Shown here piece by piece: positions 44,313 through 56,418 of a DNA stretch of 64,000 nt. A program made the translations under genes and the position numbers. The first letter of the stretch is position 1; each line of letters begins with the position of its first letter. Location of the stretch: assembly GCA_026018925.1 (NCBI GenBank), contig JAKSZU010000009.1, positions 38,709,194 to 38,773,193 on the forward strand. Direction: 5' to 3'. A model generated the notes under the pieces. It worked only from the letters and a program-made list of their open reading frames with translations, searched no databases and was not told the DNA's origin. This DNA comes from Tupaia tana. Lineage: Eukaryota > Chordata > Mammalia > Scandentia > Tupaiidae.

Positions 44313-45009
44313 CAGCCAAACAAATTTTAAAAGTATGTTAGAAAAGCAATGAGCATTTGGGTAAAAAGGGGGAAAAATCGCATATATAACCTGAGATCTG
44401 AAACATTTTCCCAACCAGGAAAACTACTACTTTTCTAAGGCTTCCCGCCTACAAAAAAATACAGTATTCAATCCCTACTGTAAATTTTTCTACCTACATT
44501 GACATAATTCCCCAAATCACCATTCTCTTCAATTGCATTGGAGACCAGTTTTAGCCCCTAAATTTGTAGTCAGTTTTGAAATACTGTAGCTTGAATCAAA
44601 CATTGATTTAAGAAGTTTAATGTAAAGATGCTTAAATGGAGAGTAAGATATAAAATCCAGGTTCAACATTGTAGAAGTAATAATATATTTAACATTCATT
44701 TTCTTGTGTATATGTGCCAGGGTATATTTTATGTATGTGTGTACTCCCTATGATTATTAAATTTAAGGATAAATTAAAGAATAACCAAATTGCTGACAGA
44801 AATATGTCACATAAAATCTTTATGGCATCTGTTTTCATACATTTTAAAAAGTACATTTGTTTCAAAGTTTATCATTAAGGATTCTCAGGCCTGAATTTTT
44901 CTAAGATTATCTGATTAGATTAGCATAAAACACATCACATATTCCATGAATCTTAATACTTACATAGAATTATAGCAATTAGGTTACTTCAAATTTAGTA
45001 ACTTACTTT
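44313..45009. other. unassigned DNA
   Basis: About 700 bases without anything recognisable. Confidence 0.4.
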
Positions 45010-45292
45010 CTTTTCTTTTTTTTTAAGGTTTTTTTTTTTTTTTTTTTTTTTTCTATAGGGTGTATGAACTTGCCAGAGGAAAAAAAAGAGAAAGAGAGAG
45101 AGGGAAAGTGAGAAATCACCACCCAGCAGGATGGCCATTCCACAATCCCTTCTCCTCCATTCACTTTCAGGATTTTGGGCATGTGTGCCTATGTGCCTGG
45201 TGTATCTTTCAAGCTGCAGGGATTGGAACTCAACTGCAAAGTTGGCCTTGTGGGATCCAGCCACTTTAACCACAACTCCACCACTTGGTCCA
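45010..45292 (-). mobile_element. older tRNA-derived SINE, long type
   Basis: Antisense, with a long T tract (45029-45052) and 'ctttcaagctgcagggattg', a variant shared with other old copies. Confidence 0.84.
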
Positions 45293-45457
45293 AATCTATT
45301 AATAATAACTTTCAATGTATTATTTTACATAAGACTATTATAACACGAAATATTTTCTGAAATATTTGACAGAACACATCACAGTTTAAAGTATTTTAAA
45401 TAACCTTTTCTTGTCTATTTTTTCTGGTTAAAAAGTGATGCACACTAAATATGAAAA

Positions 45458-45708
45458 AAAAATTAAGAGAGATTTTTGCTATAGGGCATGTGCACTCATC
45501 AGAGTGAAAGACAGACAGAAAGCAAGAAATCATCTTCCCTGGGGGATGGCCACAACTGCAATCCCTTCTCCTCTATTCTCTCGAGATTTTTGAGTATGCA
45601 TGCATATGAGCCCAGCATGAGTTTTAAACTGCTGGGTCCGGGATTTGAACTGCAATTGACTACATGGGAATCCAGCAACATAACCATGATGCCATCTGCT
45701 GATCCCTG
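45458..45708 (-). mobile_element. tRNA-derived SINE, long type
   Basis: TSD aatatgaaaa at 45448-45457 and 45709-45718. Confidence 0.9.
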
Positions 45709-45852
45709 AATATGAAAACACTGGAGTATTTCAAGGCAAAAATAAGGCAAAAAAATTAAGTTCTCTATAATTTCTACCCCAAATAACCACCCAAAACAGT
45801 ATTACAAACTTAGGTCATCATGGATTGGTTGGAAGGAACTTAGGGAACTTTT

Positions 45853-46033
45853 AAAAATGTTATTATTATTTTTAATTTGCTATATGGCATGTGCCCTCAC
45901 CAGAGAGAGACAAAGTGAGAGAGAGAGAAAGAGAGAGAGAGAGAGCAAGTCACCAGGTCCGGTACTCAAACCACAGTCAGCCATGTGAGAGTCCATTGCC
46001 TTAACCACCATACCACCTGCTGGCCCTGGACCC
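45853..46033 (-). mobile_element. tRNA-derived SINE, short type
   Basis: A 15-bp TSD, acttagggaactttt, at 45838-45852 and 46034-46048. Confidence 0.93.
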
Positions 46034-46048
46034 ACTTAGGGAACTTTT

Positions 46049-46789
46049 TTTAATGAAAACCTTCTTTATGAGACTATCTTTAAAACAACTATAACATGGA
46101 GAAAAAAAAAGCTTCTTGAAGAAAATAAAAATTTTTTAGTAAGTACATTAAAATATATTCTATTATTTGGGGAATTTCAAACAATGACAATGCTAGTGTT
46201 CTGAATCTATCAACATTGAAAGTTTACTTAGCATAGTATTTTTATTAAGCATTAACATTTGCATAAAACAACATCTAGAATACACTTTTGTTGCAGTATG
46301 TTTAGGTAATGGAAGATTTTCCCAAAGGAAATTTCACTCACACATGACCATAGAGTTTAGAAAAATGTTAAGTGTTTGAAAATCATGAAGATCTCTTTTT
46401 AGTTGATTTACCTTTCTCTGGCTCCATTTCATTTTCTAAATAATAAATTTATTTGCAATGGTCAGTTCATGAGTGTTATAGTAGCAAATGAGTAATAGAA
46501 AGTGTTTTTAAATTATTATAAGAAAAAATCTCTGATCATCAATAGCTCTCCCTTTAATTTTAATTGGAATGTTGGTGATGTTACTTTGTTACCTGGAGCA
46601 AACATTCTAATTTATAATCTCATTATGCAAACTTAAAAATTTACAGCAAATGGCCTTAGAGTACAATTACCCTGCAGAAAAAAAACTGGTACTTTTTTCT
46701 CAACACACAAACCACTATAAAATATAGAATAAATACAAGATTACAGGGAGCTTGGCAGATGTTGAGTATAAATAACTAAAATAATTTCA
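46049..46789. other. unassigned DNA
   Basis: About 740 bases, AT-rich, with nothing recognised. Confidence 0.4.
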
Positions 46790-46965
46790 GGACCTCAGGC
46801 ATGTCAGATTACTACTATGAGTCTTGATTGCCCCATTTAAGAATGGGTATAGTAACACCCTTCCCAACTATGTCAAAGAAGTACTAGATGGTATAAATGA
46901 AGTAATGTATGGAAAAGCTCACTGTACCCTGAAGAGTGATTCTAATATACATTATAAATTAGTTA
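46790..46965 (+). mobile_element. MIR SINE fragment
   Basis: 'gccccatttaagaatgggta' and 'aatgaagtaatgtatggaaa' follow the MIR 3' layout, though diverged. Confidence 0.55.
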
Positions 46966-47193
46966 CTGTAACCTGCCTAGAATGTGGGTCAGCACCAGAG
47001 GTCAGAGAAGGAGAGGAAGGGCATTCTGAACAAAGGCAGAAAATAAATTCACTCAGTGCACAAGCATTTCCTTCTCTTCACAAAAATAACTGAACTCAAA
47101 GAAGCATAGAGAGAATCATGCCTACCCAAGACTGGAGATTGGGCGACGATGGGGGGAATGAGGAGATGATGATCAAATGGTACAAAGCTTTGG

Positions 47194-47390
47194 CCCAGCT
47201 GTGGTAGCTCAGCGGTAATGCAACTCTCTCCAATTCTGGAAGGCATGTGGAAGATTAAAGTTAAGTTCCCCAGTCAACCTCTACATCCATGATTCTGGCT
47301 GGCTAGGAAAGGCTGGGTAGTGGAACTAGGGAGGATCATGGAGTAAGACCATGTTGAGAGAATATCTATCAGAAAGAAAGAGGAAGGAAC
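47194..47390 (+). mobile_element. tRNA-related SINE of another type
   Basis: 'cccagctgtggtagctcagc' and 'ggtaatgcaactctc' look like a tRNA A box. 'ctggctggctaggaaaggct' links it to the third type. The 61617 element has a similar head ('gcccagctgtagtggcatat'). Confidence 0.5.
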
Positions 47391-47699
47391 AGAGGACAGA
47401 AGGAAGGAAAGAAAAAGAAAGAAAGAATGCCCCAATTAGACACGATATATTGCATAGGGTGGTGAATATAGTACATAATAACATACTGTACATTTCAAAC
47501 TCTCTGATTTCAAATGTTATCATCCTAAAAAATAACTATTTGAAGTGATAAACATTTTAATCTTCTTTAATTAGTCCATGTTATAAATCATGGCATTACT
47601 TTGTATCCCATAAACATACAGAATTATAATTTGTCAATTTATAATTAAAAAATAAAATTTAAAAAATTCAGGTGAGTAAAAACCTCAAATGGAATAATT
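47391..47699. other. unassigned DNA
   Basis: A purine-rich patch, then AT-rich DNA (47540-47680). No feature is recognised. Confidence 0.4.
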
Positions 47700-48000
47700 C
47701 CTTGTTTTGGCAGTTTAATGGAAAAAGCAGAGATGTCTCTGAAAGAACTAAGCAGTGCTGGCAATTCCCAGACTCATCTCTAGTCACTAAAGTATGGATA
47801 TTAACAGAGAAAGGGAATCAAGGGGAAAAATAAGCAAAACATTTAAGGGACACAAAAATGGAAAATGATCTGTTAATGATAATGTGTATGATAATACCTT
47901 TAACTGGACTAATATACAGTGTATTTATGCTGGGGAAATTCATTTTACAAGTTGTAATAATATACAGTGGTTGAATGTATTAAAAAATAAATAAGTAAAT
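47700..48000 (+). mobile_element. L1-type 3' UTR, + strand, older copy
   Basis: Co-linear with the complement of 38815-39079: 'gggacacaaaaatggaaaat', 'taatgataatgtgtatgata', 'cagtgtatttatgctgggga', then a (TAAA)n tail. 5'-truncated. Confidence 0.72.
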
Positions 48001-48465
48001 AAACTTTGGGGAAAAATAGAAACCATCAGGATTTTTTGTTTTTTTCTTTTTTCAGATTTAGAGTAGGAAATTAACTCATGTTTCTTTTCTGTCTCAAAAG
48101 TGTTTCTGTCTATGTGGCAAATATGTAAATAGTAACTGACCAGTGACATTTCTACTGGGATGTCTATAATCTTGTCACAATTTTAGGTCTGAAACAGAAC
48201 TGTTCATTTCCCTTCTAAACACATTTCTTGCATTGTCCGTCATTAGGTCTACCTCTATCCATTTGCTCGGGCAAAATTCTAGAACTTCTTTCTTTTTATC
48301 TTTCCTTGACACCAACCTCTAAGTTCTGCTTCTAAGATGTATCCTGAGTGGAACCACTTCTTCCTAAGCTGGTCCAGTATGTGAACTTTAGCCCAAGCCA
48401 CAACATCTTCTTTAGAAGACTGCCTATTTCTACTATACATACATCTCCTTCACCCCATTCTTTTC
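48001..48465. other. unassigned DNA, possible ancient repeat
   Basis: 48180-48430 has the style of a pyrimidine-rich ancient repeat ('atcctgagtggaaccacttc'), but I cannot name it. Confidence 0.3.
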
Positions 48466-48466
48466 T

Positions 48467-48507
<41 letters not shown>

Positions 48508-48727
48508 GAGGTTTTTGCTATAGGGTGTGTGTTCTGGAAAGACAGAGAGAGACAGAGAGACAGAAAGTGAGAAATCACCTCCCAGGGGTTTGGCCACGCC
48601 ACAATCCTTTCTCTTGGGATCTTGGGCACACACGCACACACACCTTGCCTGAATTTAAGCCAGGACTCAAAATGCAGTCGACTACATGGGAGTACAGTGA
48701 CATAGCCATTATGCCAACTACTGGTTC
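48466..48727 (-). mobile_element. tRNA-derived SINE, long type, internally shortened
   Basis: T tract at 48469-48504. The body lacks some bases around 'gccacaatcctttctcttgg' and in the head ('aagccaggactcaaa'). Confidence 0.88.
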
Positions 48728-48849
48728 CTCCTTTAACCCATTCTTCATAGAGCAGAGAGAATTATATATATTTCAAAATTGCTTTTAGTAAATATTGAGC
48801 AGATGAAAAACAAAGAAATGTACATACATTATAAAGAATTATGCATTGA

Positions 48850-49165
48850 TTAGTTATGGATGGAATGCTTGTCTCTCCCCGTAATAAATATATTAAAATC
48901 CTAATACACAATATGATGATATTACGAAGTATTACCCTTGGAAGGTGGTTAGGTCACAAGGATGGAGTCCTAGTGAATGTGATTAGTGCCTTTGTAAAAG
49001 GGACCCTAGAGAGTCCTCTCACTCTTTCTGCTCAGTAAGGATACAGTGAGAAGCTGGCTTCCTGCTACCTGGAAGAGGGCTCTCACTAGAACTGACCATG
49101 CTGGTACTCTAATTTCACACTCCCCAGTCTCTGGAACTGCAAGATAAAAATGTTGTCATTGTCAT
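48850..49165 (+). mobile_element. MaLR LTR fossil (MLT1/MST-like)
   Basis: The wording 'gtgattagtgcctttgtaaa' and 'ctccccagtctctggaactg' is characteristic of ERVL-MaLR LTRs. Solo, non-coding, old. The 3' end is trimmed by the following SINE. Confidence 0.68.
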
Positions 49166-49174
49166 TGCTATTTT

Positions 49175-49408
49175 ATTTCTTTAAAGAATTATGTTATTTA
49201 ACTGTATTTATCTATTTACTTATTTTTATTTTTTAATTTGTTCAGAGAAGGATAGCATGAGAGAGAGAGAGAGAGGGAGAGAGAGAGAGAGAGACAGAAA
49301 GTGAGAAAGCAAGCCGCATGCTGTCAGATCCAGGACTCAAATCGTAGTTGGCCATGTGGGAGTCCAGCATCCTTAACCCCTTAACCACCATGCCGCCTGC
49401 CGGTCCCA
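49175..49408 (-). mobile_element. tRNA-derived SINE, short type, with (GA)n
   Basis: TSD tgtcattgctatttt (49160-49174) and tgtcactgttatttt (49409-49423). Confidence 0.92.
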
Positions 49409-49443
49409 TGTCACTGTTATTTTTTAAAGTTTACTTATTTCTT

Positions 49444-49730
49444 TTCTTTTCTTTCCTTTTTTTTTTTTTAAGAGGTTTTTGCCATAGGGTGCGTGCGCTC
49501 GCCAGACAGACAGAGACAGACAGAGAGACAGAAAGCAAGAAATCAACCCCCAGGGGGGATGGCCATGCCGCAATCCCCTCTCCTCCATTCTCCTCTTGGG
49601 ATCCTGGGCACGCACACACGCACACGTGCCCGGTGTGAGTTTTAAGCCACCGGGTCCAGGACGCGAAGCGCAGTCGACTACGTGGGAGTCCAACGACATA
49701 GCCATTACACTAACTGCTGGTCCCAAGATA
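49444..49730 (-). mobile_element. tRNA-derived SINE, long type
   Basis: TSD acttatttctt at 49433-49443 and 49731-49741. It inserted in the tail of the older SINE that follows. Confidence 0.93.
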
Positions 49731-49945
49731 ACTTATTTCTTCCATGAGTAAGAGAGAGAGAAAGTTCCCCCATCAGGGTCTTGATACCATGATTCACCTC
49801 CAGTTTCGGCCATTACTGGATCATGGGAGTGCATGCCAAATATGTTTAGGAAGGTTTTCAGACAAAAAACCTGGAAACTTCCCATGTGTACCAGTCTTGC
49901 AGAGCATTGCGTTTTACTGTTGTTCCACAAAGTGTCCCCTAATGC
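49731..49945 (-). mobile_element. third-type tRNA-related SINE, antisense
   Basis: 'ttatttcttccatgagtaag' matches the complement of the tail region of the copy at 56728. The rest is diverged. Confidence 0.55.
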
Positions 49946-50199
49946 TTTTTTCAAAAGACATTAACCATGATATTCTGTCCAAGCTGCCTAAGCTAACTAA
50001 GATTTTCATCTACGTGCCTATCACGCAGGTAAAGAAAAAGAACATTGCCTGTGAAGTTTCTTCTCTGATGTTATGTTTTTCTTCCTGACTCTGGGCTACC
50101 TCACTAATCTCAATTTTGTGTTTATTCATTCACTTTCACCTATTTATAGTTTCATCACATGCTTAAATAGTGCATTGTTTAAGTCTTACTGTTTTTCTA

Positions 50200-50460
50200 C
50201 TTTTTTTGCATAGTGTCATACACTCTACAATCTCCTACAACTTCCATTTTTCACTTACCTGAGATTTATCCTCATTGCTATGTGTAACTATAAAGCATTC
50301 ATTTTCACCACACCAAAATACTCACATGCGGTGTGATATACACTGTAATGCGTTTATCCATTCTACTAGTGAGGGGTATTTGGGTCATTGACATTTGTGG
50401 GTTTTTTTCTGTTCCAAATAGCCCTGCTTTGTGCATTTTGAATTAAAGGTTATTTTAAAG
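50200..50460 (-). mobile_element. L1M 3'-end fragment
   Basis: 'tttatccattctactagtga' and 'tattgacatttgtgggtttt'-like wording recall the antisense end of old L1s, but the match is weak. Confidence 0.4.
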
Positions 50461-50530
50461 TGGAGTTATTAACCATGTCATAACCTCTTTGGAAATATTG
50501 TGAAACCTATTGAATTAGTTCTCAGAATTA

Positions 50531-50793
50531 GTTTTTCTTTTTGAGAGGTTTTTTGCTATAGGGCTTGTGCGCTTGCCAAAAAGACAGAAAGAGACAGACA
50601 GAAAGTGAGATATCACCCCCCTGGGGGAATGGCCACACCATAATCCCTTCTCCACCTTTCTCCACTTGGGATCTTGGGCACGCACGCACATGGGCCTGGC
50701 ATGAGCTTAAGCCACCGGGTCCGGGACTCGAACCGCGGTCGGCTAAATGGGAGTCCAGCAACATAGCCATTACGCCAACTTCTGGTCCCTCAT
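50531..50793 (-). mobile_element. tRNA-derived SINE, long type
   Basis: TSD ctcagaatta at 50521-50530 and 50794-50803. Confidence 0.93.
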
Positions 50794-50803
50794 CTCAGAA
50801 TTA

Positions 50804-51211
50804 TTTTTTAAATGCACAAAATCAAATCATAGGATTATAAAAGAAAACATTTTACTGAAACACAGCTATAAAAATGTCAATAAATTTGTTATGTAGTATT
50901 AGATATCTTTCTTTATTAATGTATTAAATAACAAGAGCTGGGAGTAATTCTACTAATAATCTCCCTGATATTGAAGTAGTTAGTTATGAATGTGAAGAAT
51001 ATTTATACTCAGTTATCTCTGATAGTTATAATGTGAGATGAAAATATCTTTATATCTTTGGTGATAAAGTCACATGTACTTCTAATAGTACTGTGGTTTG
51101 TTGTCTATATTCATAAAATAAAAAAATGCTAAATTTTATTTAGTGACTACTAGAAATAAAGAAGTAATTTTTCTCCCATATAAATTCATATAACCTTCAA
51201 GTTCTACCTAT
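50804..51211. other. unassigned DNA
   Basis: About 400 bases of AT-rich DNA with nothing recognised. Confidence 0.4.
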
Positions 51212-51418
51212 GGGGGCCAGGTGGTGGCACAGCAGTCATGGGTTCCCAACAGAACTCATTTGAGAATGATCCTAGGTTCACATCCTGCGGCCTCCCTATA
51301 TATGCTGGGTGCATGCAGATGTCTGTAATCCTGGCTGACTAAAGCTGACGGTGAATGGTGGTGTGAATACCTTCTTGGGGATGCCTGTCTCTCTCGGAAG
51401 AAATAAAAATAAAGTTTT
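51212..51418 (+). mobile_element. third-type tRNA-related SINE
   Basis: 'ggggccaggtggtggcacag', B-box-like 'aggttcacatcctg', 3' part 'ctcggaagaaataaaaataa'. Confidence 0.68.
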
Positions 51419-51590
51419 AGGGGCCAGCAGGTGGTATGGTGGTTAAGGTGCTGGACTCCCACACAGCCAACTGTGATTTCAGTCCTGGAACTGGTGGCTT
51501 GCTTTCTCATTTTCCCTTTCTGTCTCTCTCTGGTCAAATTTAAAAATAAATAATAACAAATAAACATAAATAAATAAATAATTCTTTAAA
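51419..51590 (+). mobile_element. tRNA-derived SINE, short type
   Basis: Follows the previous SINE immediately, having inserted in its A-rich tail. Ends with a (TAAA)n tail and 'attctttaaaaaatg'. Confidence 0.88.
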
Positions 51591-51777
51591 AAATGAATAA
51601 AGAGTAAAATTTTTAATTTTAGCCATGGATCTCAGGACAAGAAAACTATTCCAGGGTATATTCCTAGGATGGGAATTGTTTTATTGTAGGATATGGGCAT
51701 CTTATACAGGTTTTCAATGATGTTGTGCCAATTTACACACCTGTTTATAATATATGTATGAACTGTACAACTGTTAT

Positions 51778-52135
51778 ATAGTCCATTCAGTCTGCTATTT
51801 AAAAAATACCTTACAGTGGTTATTTGATAGTTTCAGCCCACAGTTCTGGAGGCTGAAGAGTTCAAGATCAAGGTGCCAGCAGACTGGTCAAAGCTCCTTC
51901 TCCATTTCAAAGGTGACCTTCTGGCTGTGTCTTCTCATGTTGGAAAGGCAAAGTGGCTAAGAAATACCCTTCATCTTATTTGATAAAGGCACTAGAGCCA
52001 TTTGTTAGAGAAGAACACTAGGGATCTAATCACTTCCTGAAGGCCTCACATTTTAATACTATACGAAAATTAGGATTCAATATAATGGATTTGGGAGGAA
52101 CACAAATATTCAGACCATAGCAACACCCCCCAACA
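51778..52135 (-). mobile_element. MaLR LTR fossil, MST/MLT-like, antisense
   Basis: Begins 'tagtccattcagtctgct', contains 'cacagttctggaggctgaag', and ends 'aatattcagaccatagcaac'. Solo fossil LTR, early placental age. Confidence 0.78.
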
Positions 52136-52413
52136 ATATTTGAGATCCCCCTGACCTTATATTTGGTAGCATTTGGTAATAAAAGATTTCTTAATTTTGT
52201 CAATCAGGACAGTATGAAATATTATTTTATTATATTTATATTTAGCAATCCTATGATGAATGCTGAAACTGAGCATCTCTTCATGATTATTGGCCATTTA
52301 GGCTTCCTCTTCCGTAAGATGTCTGTTGAAGTCTTTTGTCCATTTCTTTTTCCTCCTAGGTTTGTCTGGCTTAATTCAAAGGAGTTCTTTATATACACAA
52401 CAGTGGGAGTATG

Positions 52414-52540
52414 GGGTGGGTGCTTTCAAAAAGTTCATGAAAATATGTATTATGAAAAAACTATGGATTTCAGAAATTTTATCACCAAAATAAAGTGTTT
52501 TAATTCCATTTTTTCCATGAATTTTTGGAATTTGCGTGAT
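52414..52540. mobile_element. mariner-type MITE with Hsmar2-like ends
   Basis: Left end 'gggtgctttcaaaaagttca', right end the complement of 'gcaaattccaaaaattcatg'. No coding sequence. Inserted in the antisense L1M. Confidence 0.68.
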
Positions 52541-52728
52541 ATTTTGGACATCAGTCTTTGTTGTATATGTATATATAAAATCTCAGATATCTTATTCCAT
52601 TTTGTGCCTTGTCTTTTTTTCTCTCTTTATAATTTAAATGAATATCTTTAAATTAATGTGCTTGAATTTATTAGTCTTTTTGCCTTATTATTTGCAAATT
52701 TTGTGACATACTAAAAAAATCTTTACTT

Positions 52729-52982
52729 GGGACCGGCAGTTAGCGTAATGGCTATGTCGCTGGACTCCCACGTAGTCGACCGTGGTTCGAGTCTCAGACC
52801 CGGTGGCTTAAATTCACGCCGGGTGTGTGTGCGTGCATGCCCAAGATCCCGAGAGGAGAATGAAGGGGAAGGGATTGCCGTGTGGCCATCCCCCCTGGGG
52901 GGTGATTTCTCGCTTTCTGTCTCTATGTCTCTCTCTGTCTGTCTGGCGAGCGCACGCGCCCTATAGCAAAAACCTCTCAAAA
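52729..52982 (+). mobile_element. tRNA-derived SINE, long type
   Basis: TSD aaaaaatctttactt on the left (ending at 52728) and again after 52983. CpG-rich head (cgtagtcgaccg). Confidence 0.93.
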
Positions 52983-53020
52983 AAAAAAATCTTTACTTAT
53001 CACATGGTAATAACAATACT

Positions 53021-53029
<9 letters not shown>

Positions 53030-53051
<22 letters not shown>

Positions 53052-53294
53052 GGACAGATTTTTGCTGTAGGGTGTGTGCATTCATGGAAAAGACAGAGAG
53101 AGACAGGAAGCGATAAATCACTCCCCAGCGGGGGATGGTCATGCCACAATCCCTTCTCCATTTTCCTCTTTGGATCTTGGGCATGGATGCATATGGGCCC
53201 GGCATGAGTTTTAAGCCCCTGGGTCTAGGACTTGAACTATGTTAAACCACACAGGAGTCCAGGGCCTTAACCATGACACTACCTGCTGGCCCCT
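53030..53294 (-). mobile_element. tRNA-derived SINE, long type
   Basis: Antisense copy with a T tract and 'tttttgctgtagggtgtgtg'. Head end 'acactacctgctggcccc'. Confidence 0.87.
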
Positions 53295-53486
53295 TCTACA
53301 ATTTTAAGATGTTTTATAATAGAGAGTTATGAATGTGTTATAGTTTATAATTATGAATGTCCTATAATTTAGAATTAATTTTAGTATATCATGTGAGGTG
53401 GAGGTCCAATTAATTTTTTTCCACATGCTTTACTAATGGTCCCAATTACTTTTATGTGAACTCTATTTTTCTTTTCTACTGATCTT

Positions 53487-53659
53487 TTTAAAAAGAATCA
53501 TTTACATACTTCTATTTATTATTATCTTTAAGTTGCTATAGGGCACATGTGATCAACAGAGAGAGAGAGAGAGGGAAAGCAAGAAAGCAAGTTGCCAGGT
53601 CCAGGAATAGTCAGCTATGTGGGAGTCCAGTGCCTTAACCACCACCACTTACTGACTCT
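53487..53659 (-). mobile_element. tRNA-derived SINE, short type
   Basis: A 16-bp TSD, cttttctactgatctt (53471-53486) and cttttccactgatctt (53660-53675). Confidence 0.93.
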
Positions 53660-54188
53660 CTTTTCCACTGATCTTAATGACAGGATTTCCATAAGCTATC
53701 TCCATTCATGGTGGATCTGTCACTGGGATATCTATTCTATTATTTTAGTAATTTATCTATTTGAGTACTAAGGCCAAAAGTCTTATTTTCCATTTACGGT
53801 AATTATAGAGTCTTAGTCCTCAGTAATAAATTAGCTATTCTTAGACCTGGCTCATTCACATACATTTAAAATTAGCTTGTCAATGTCAGAACCAAAACAA
53901 ACAACAACAGAATTTCTGGGATACAGATTGGTATTGCATTGAATCTTTAAGCCAATTGTGGAGAACTGACATCTTTACTGTATTATATCTTCTGGTTCAA
54001 GAACAAAGTGTATCTTCCCTTTTATGTACTTCATTATTGCTTTATATAAAGTTCTATCATTTTCTCCATAATATCTTGCACATCTCCTATAAGATTTGTT
54101 CCTTGGTATATATTTTTCATACTATTTAAATGTTTAAAAAATATATGTTCTGTTGATGCTAGTGTATAGACATTAAACTTTACATACA

Positions 54189-54316
54189 AGGGGATTGCAA
54201 AAAGTTCACAATGAAATGGATTGAAAATACAAGTTTATTTTGGTGCACAAAACCCTGATATCCATGCACTGTTTCTTCATGACATGAATTTTCCATGAAA
54301 TTTTTGAAGAGCTCCC
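54189..54316. mobile_element. mariner-type MITE with Hsmar2-like ends
   Basis: Best copy of this family here: 'ggggattgcaaaaagttcac' at the left and 'catgaaatttttgaagagct' at the right are near complements. The interior holds 'tttattttggtgcacaaaac'. Confidence 0.72.
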
Positions 54317-54679
54317 CTCTTATGTATTTTGAAATCCATCAGACTTGCTCAAATCTTAATTTTAATATTTTAGTAGATTTCTTTTAACTTTAAAGGGTCT
54401 AATCATATTACCTGACAACAATGATACTTTAATTATTTGCTTTCTGATTCTTATCTTTTGTTGGAGAAGGGCATCTGTCTTTTCAGTTCTAGCTAAGAAC
54501 TGTACAATGCTTAGTCACAGTGGTAATGGTGAAGATTGCCATCATGTTCTTGATCTGAGAGAGACATTTTTTCAGTGTTAAACCACCAGATATAATGTCT
54601 GTAATAGGTTTTTAGGGGACATCCTCTACTGGATAAAATTTTTCTGTGTATTATTATTTTTCTAAGACAGAGTTACTTA

Positions 54680-54948
54680 GTTTTTAGTTGCCAGAGTGTG
54701 TGTGTGCTTGCCTAAAAGACAGAGAGAAAGAAGGAAAGTGAGAAAGCACCCCCAAGGAGGGATCTTCATACCATAATCCCTTCTCTTCCATTTCTCCCTT
54801 TTGTCAGGATTGTGGGAATGTGCATTGCGGGAGTGTGCACACATACTTGTCTGGAGTGTTTTTCAAGCTCCTGGGTCAGTGACTGAAATCACATGGTCAA
54901 CTATGTGGGATTCAACTGCCTTAACCACCATGCCATGAGTTGGTCTTA
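54680..54948 (-). mobile_element. older tRNA-derived SINE, long type
   Basis: TSD-like agagttactta (54669-54679) and agagttatttt from 54949. The body has a local duplication around 'gggaatgtgcattgcgggag'. Confidence 0.82.
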
Positions 54949-55156
54949 AGAGTTATTTTTATTGTCTTTGTTATGTGTGCACATTCACAAATGAATTTAA
55001 TCAGATCATCCACACCCATATATTGAGATGTTCATATGAGTTTTCTCTTTTAACTTGCTAAACTGGTAAATCAACTAAAGAATGTGATCAACAGCCTTGG
55101 TATCTCCAATTAATGCTCTCTGCGTATTCCTACATTTCTTCCACTAATTTTGTTGT

Positions 55157-55590
55157 CCCCAACCACCCTGATTCTGTGATTTCCTTTGTTCAACAGAATG
55201 TGGCACAAGTGATAGTGTGTCAGTTCTAAACCTAAGAGTCAATACTGGCTTTGTATTATACTTACTCTCTTGCATTATCGGGTGTTCTCACTCTTGGAAC
55301 TCAGTCTTCATCAGGAGAGCAAGGTTGGGCTAATCTGCTGAAAAATGAGAGACCTCATGGAGCAAACACAGTTCCAGCCGAGACCATCCCATAACATCTA
55401 GCATCCAACAGACTTGCTAGCCACAGATATATGAGGGCACCCTGCTGTGATCAGATAAACGCAGATCAAATCAGGAAAGCCACCCAGTGGATTTGTAGAC
55501 CTCTGAGCAACCAATAATAAATGTTTGCTGCTTTAAGCACCTACACTTTAGGGTGGACTTTTGCACAGTAATAGGAACTAAAAGAGAGAG
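55157..55590 (+). mobile_element. MLT1-type MaLR LTR fossil
   Basis: 'caacagaatgtggcacaagt', 'gttccagccgagaccatccc' and 'caataataaatgtttgctgc' are MLT1 landmarks in order. Solo fossil LTR within the antisense L1M, from deep in placental history. Confidence 0.8.
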
Positions 55591-55728
55591 ATTAAACTGA
55601 ACTTGGTTCTGTGCCAACTTTTTTATTCACAGCTACTTCCATGTACTGATATGTTTTATGATTTCAACATTTATGTTTGTGAATTATATTGGCCAATATT
55701 TTTTTTCCTGATATCTTTTTAAAGTTTT

Positions 55729-55998
55729 TTTTTTTTTTCTTTCTTTTTGTTTGGAGAAGTTTTTGCTATAGGGCGCGTGCACTCACCAGAAAGACAGAGA
55801 CAGAGAGACAGAAAGTGAGAAATCACCCCCCAGGGGTATGGCCACACCGCAATCCCTTCTCTTCCATTCTCCTCTCGGGATCTTGGGCACACATGCACAT
55901 GCGTCCGGCCTGAGTCCAAGCCACCGGGTCTGGGACTCAAACCACGGTCGGCTACATGGGAGTTCAGCGACATAGACATTACGCTAACTGCTGGTCCC
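55729..55998 (-). mobile_element. tRNA-derived SINE, long type
   Basis: A 15-bp TSD, tctttttaaagtttt, at 55714-55728 and 55999-56013. Confidence 0.94.
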
Positions 55999-56165
55999 TC
56001 TTTTTAAAGTTTTGATGTAAGGTTATGAAGGACACTTGAAACAACTTGGGGAGTATACAGGTTAGGGATTGGGTATATAGGTTAGGGTAAGTCAAGCTCT
56101 TCTATAGCCTTTTAAAAATACACATATAGATTTAGTTTGCCAATCTCAGACCAACACAGTAAATT

Positions 56166-56418
56166 ATGACTTTTCTTTCCAGTAATTTGCTATAGGATGT
56201 GAGCCCTATAGAGATAGAAAGACAGAGCAGGAATGTGAGAAATCACTCCTCAGGGAAACAGTATGCCACTACCCCTTATGTTCTATTCTTCTCTTGTGAT
56301 TTTGGTCTTGTATGCACACATGCCTGCTATGTTCCTCAAGCGTCTGAGTCTGGGATTCGAACAATGTAGTTGGCCTTGTGGTATCCGGCACTTTAACCAA
56401 CATGCTACCCACTGGCCC
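56166..56418 (-). mobile_element. older tRNA-derived SINE, long type
   Basis: Diverged antisense copy, 'aatttgctataggatgtgag' to 'tgctacccactggccc'. Confidence 0.82.

Noticed and set aside
52163-52651. 162-codon open frame on the + strand
   Set aside because: It runs through antisense L1M ORF2 and a mariner-type MITE. The hydrophobic F/L/I-rich product is typical of antisense L1 translation.
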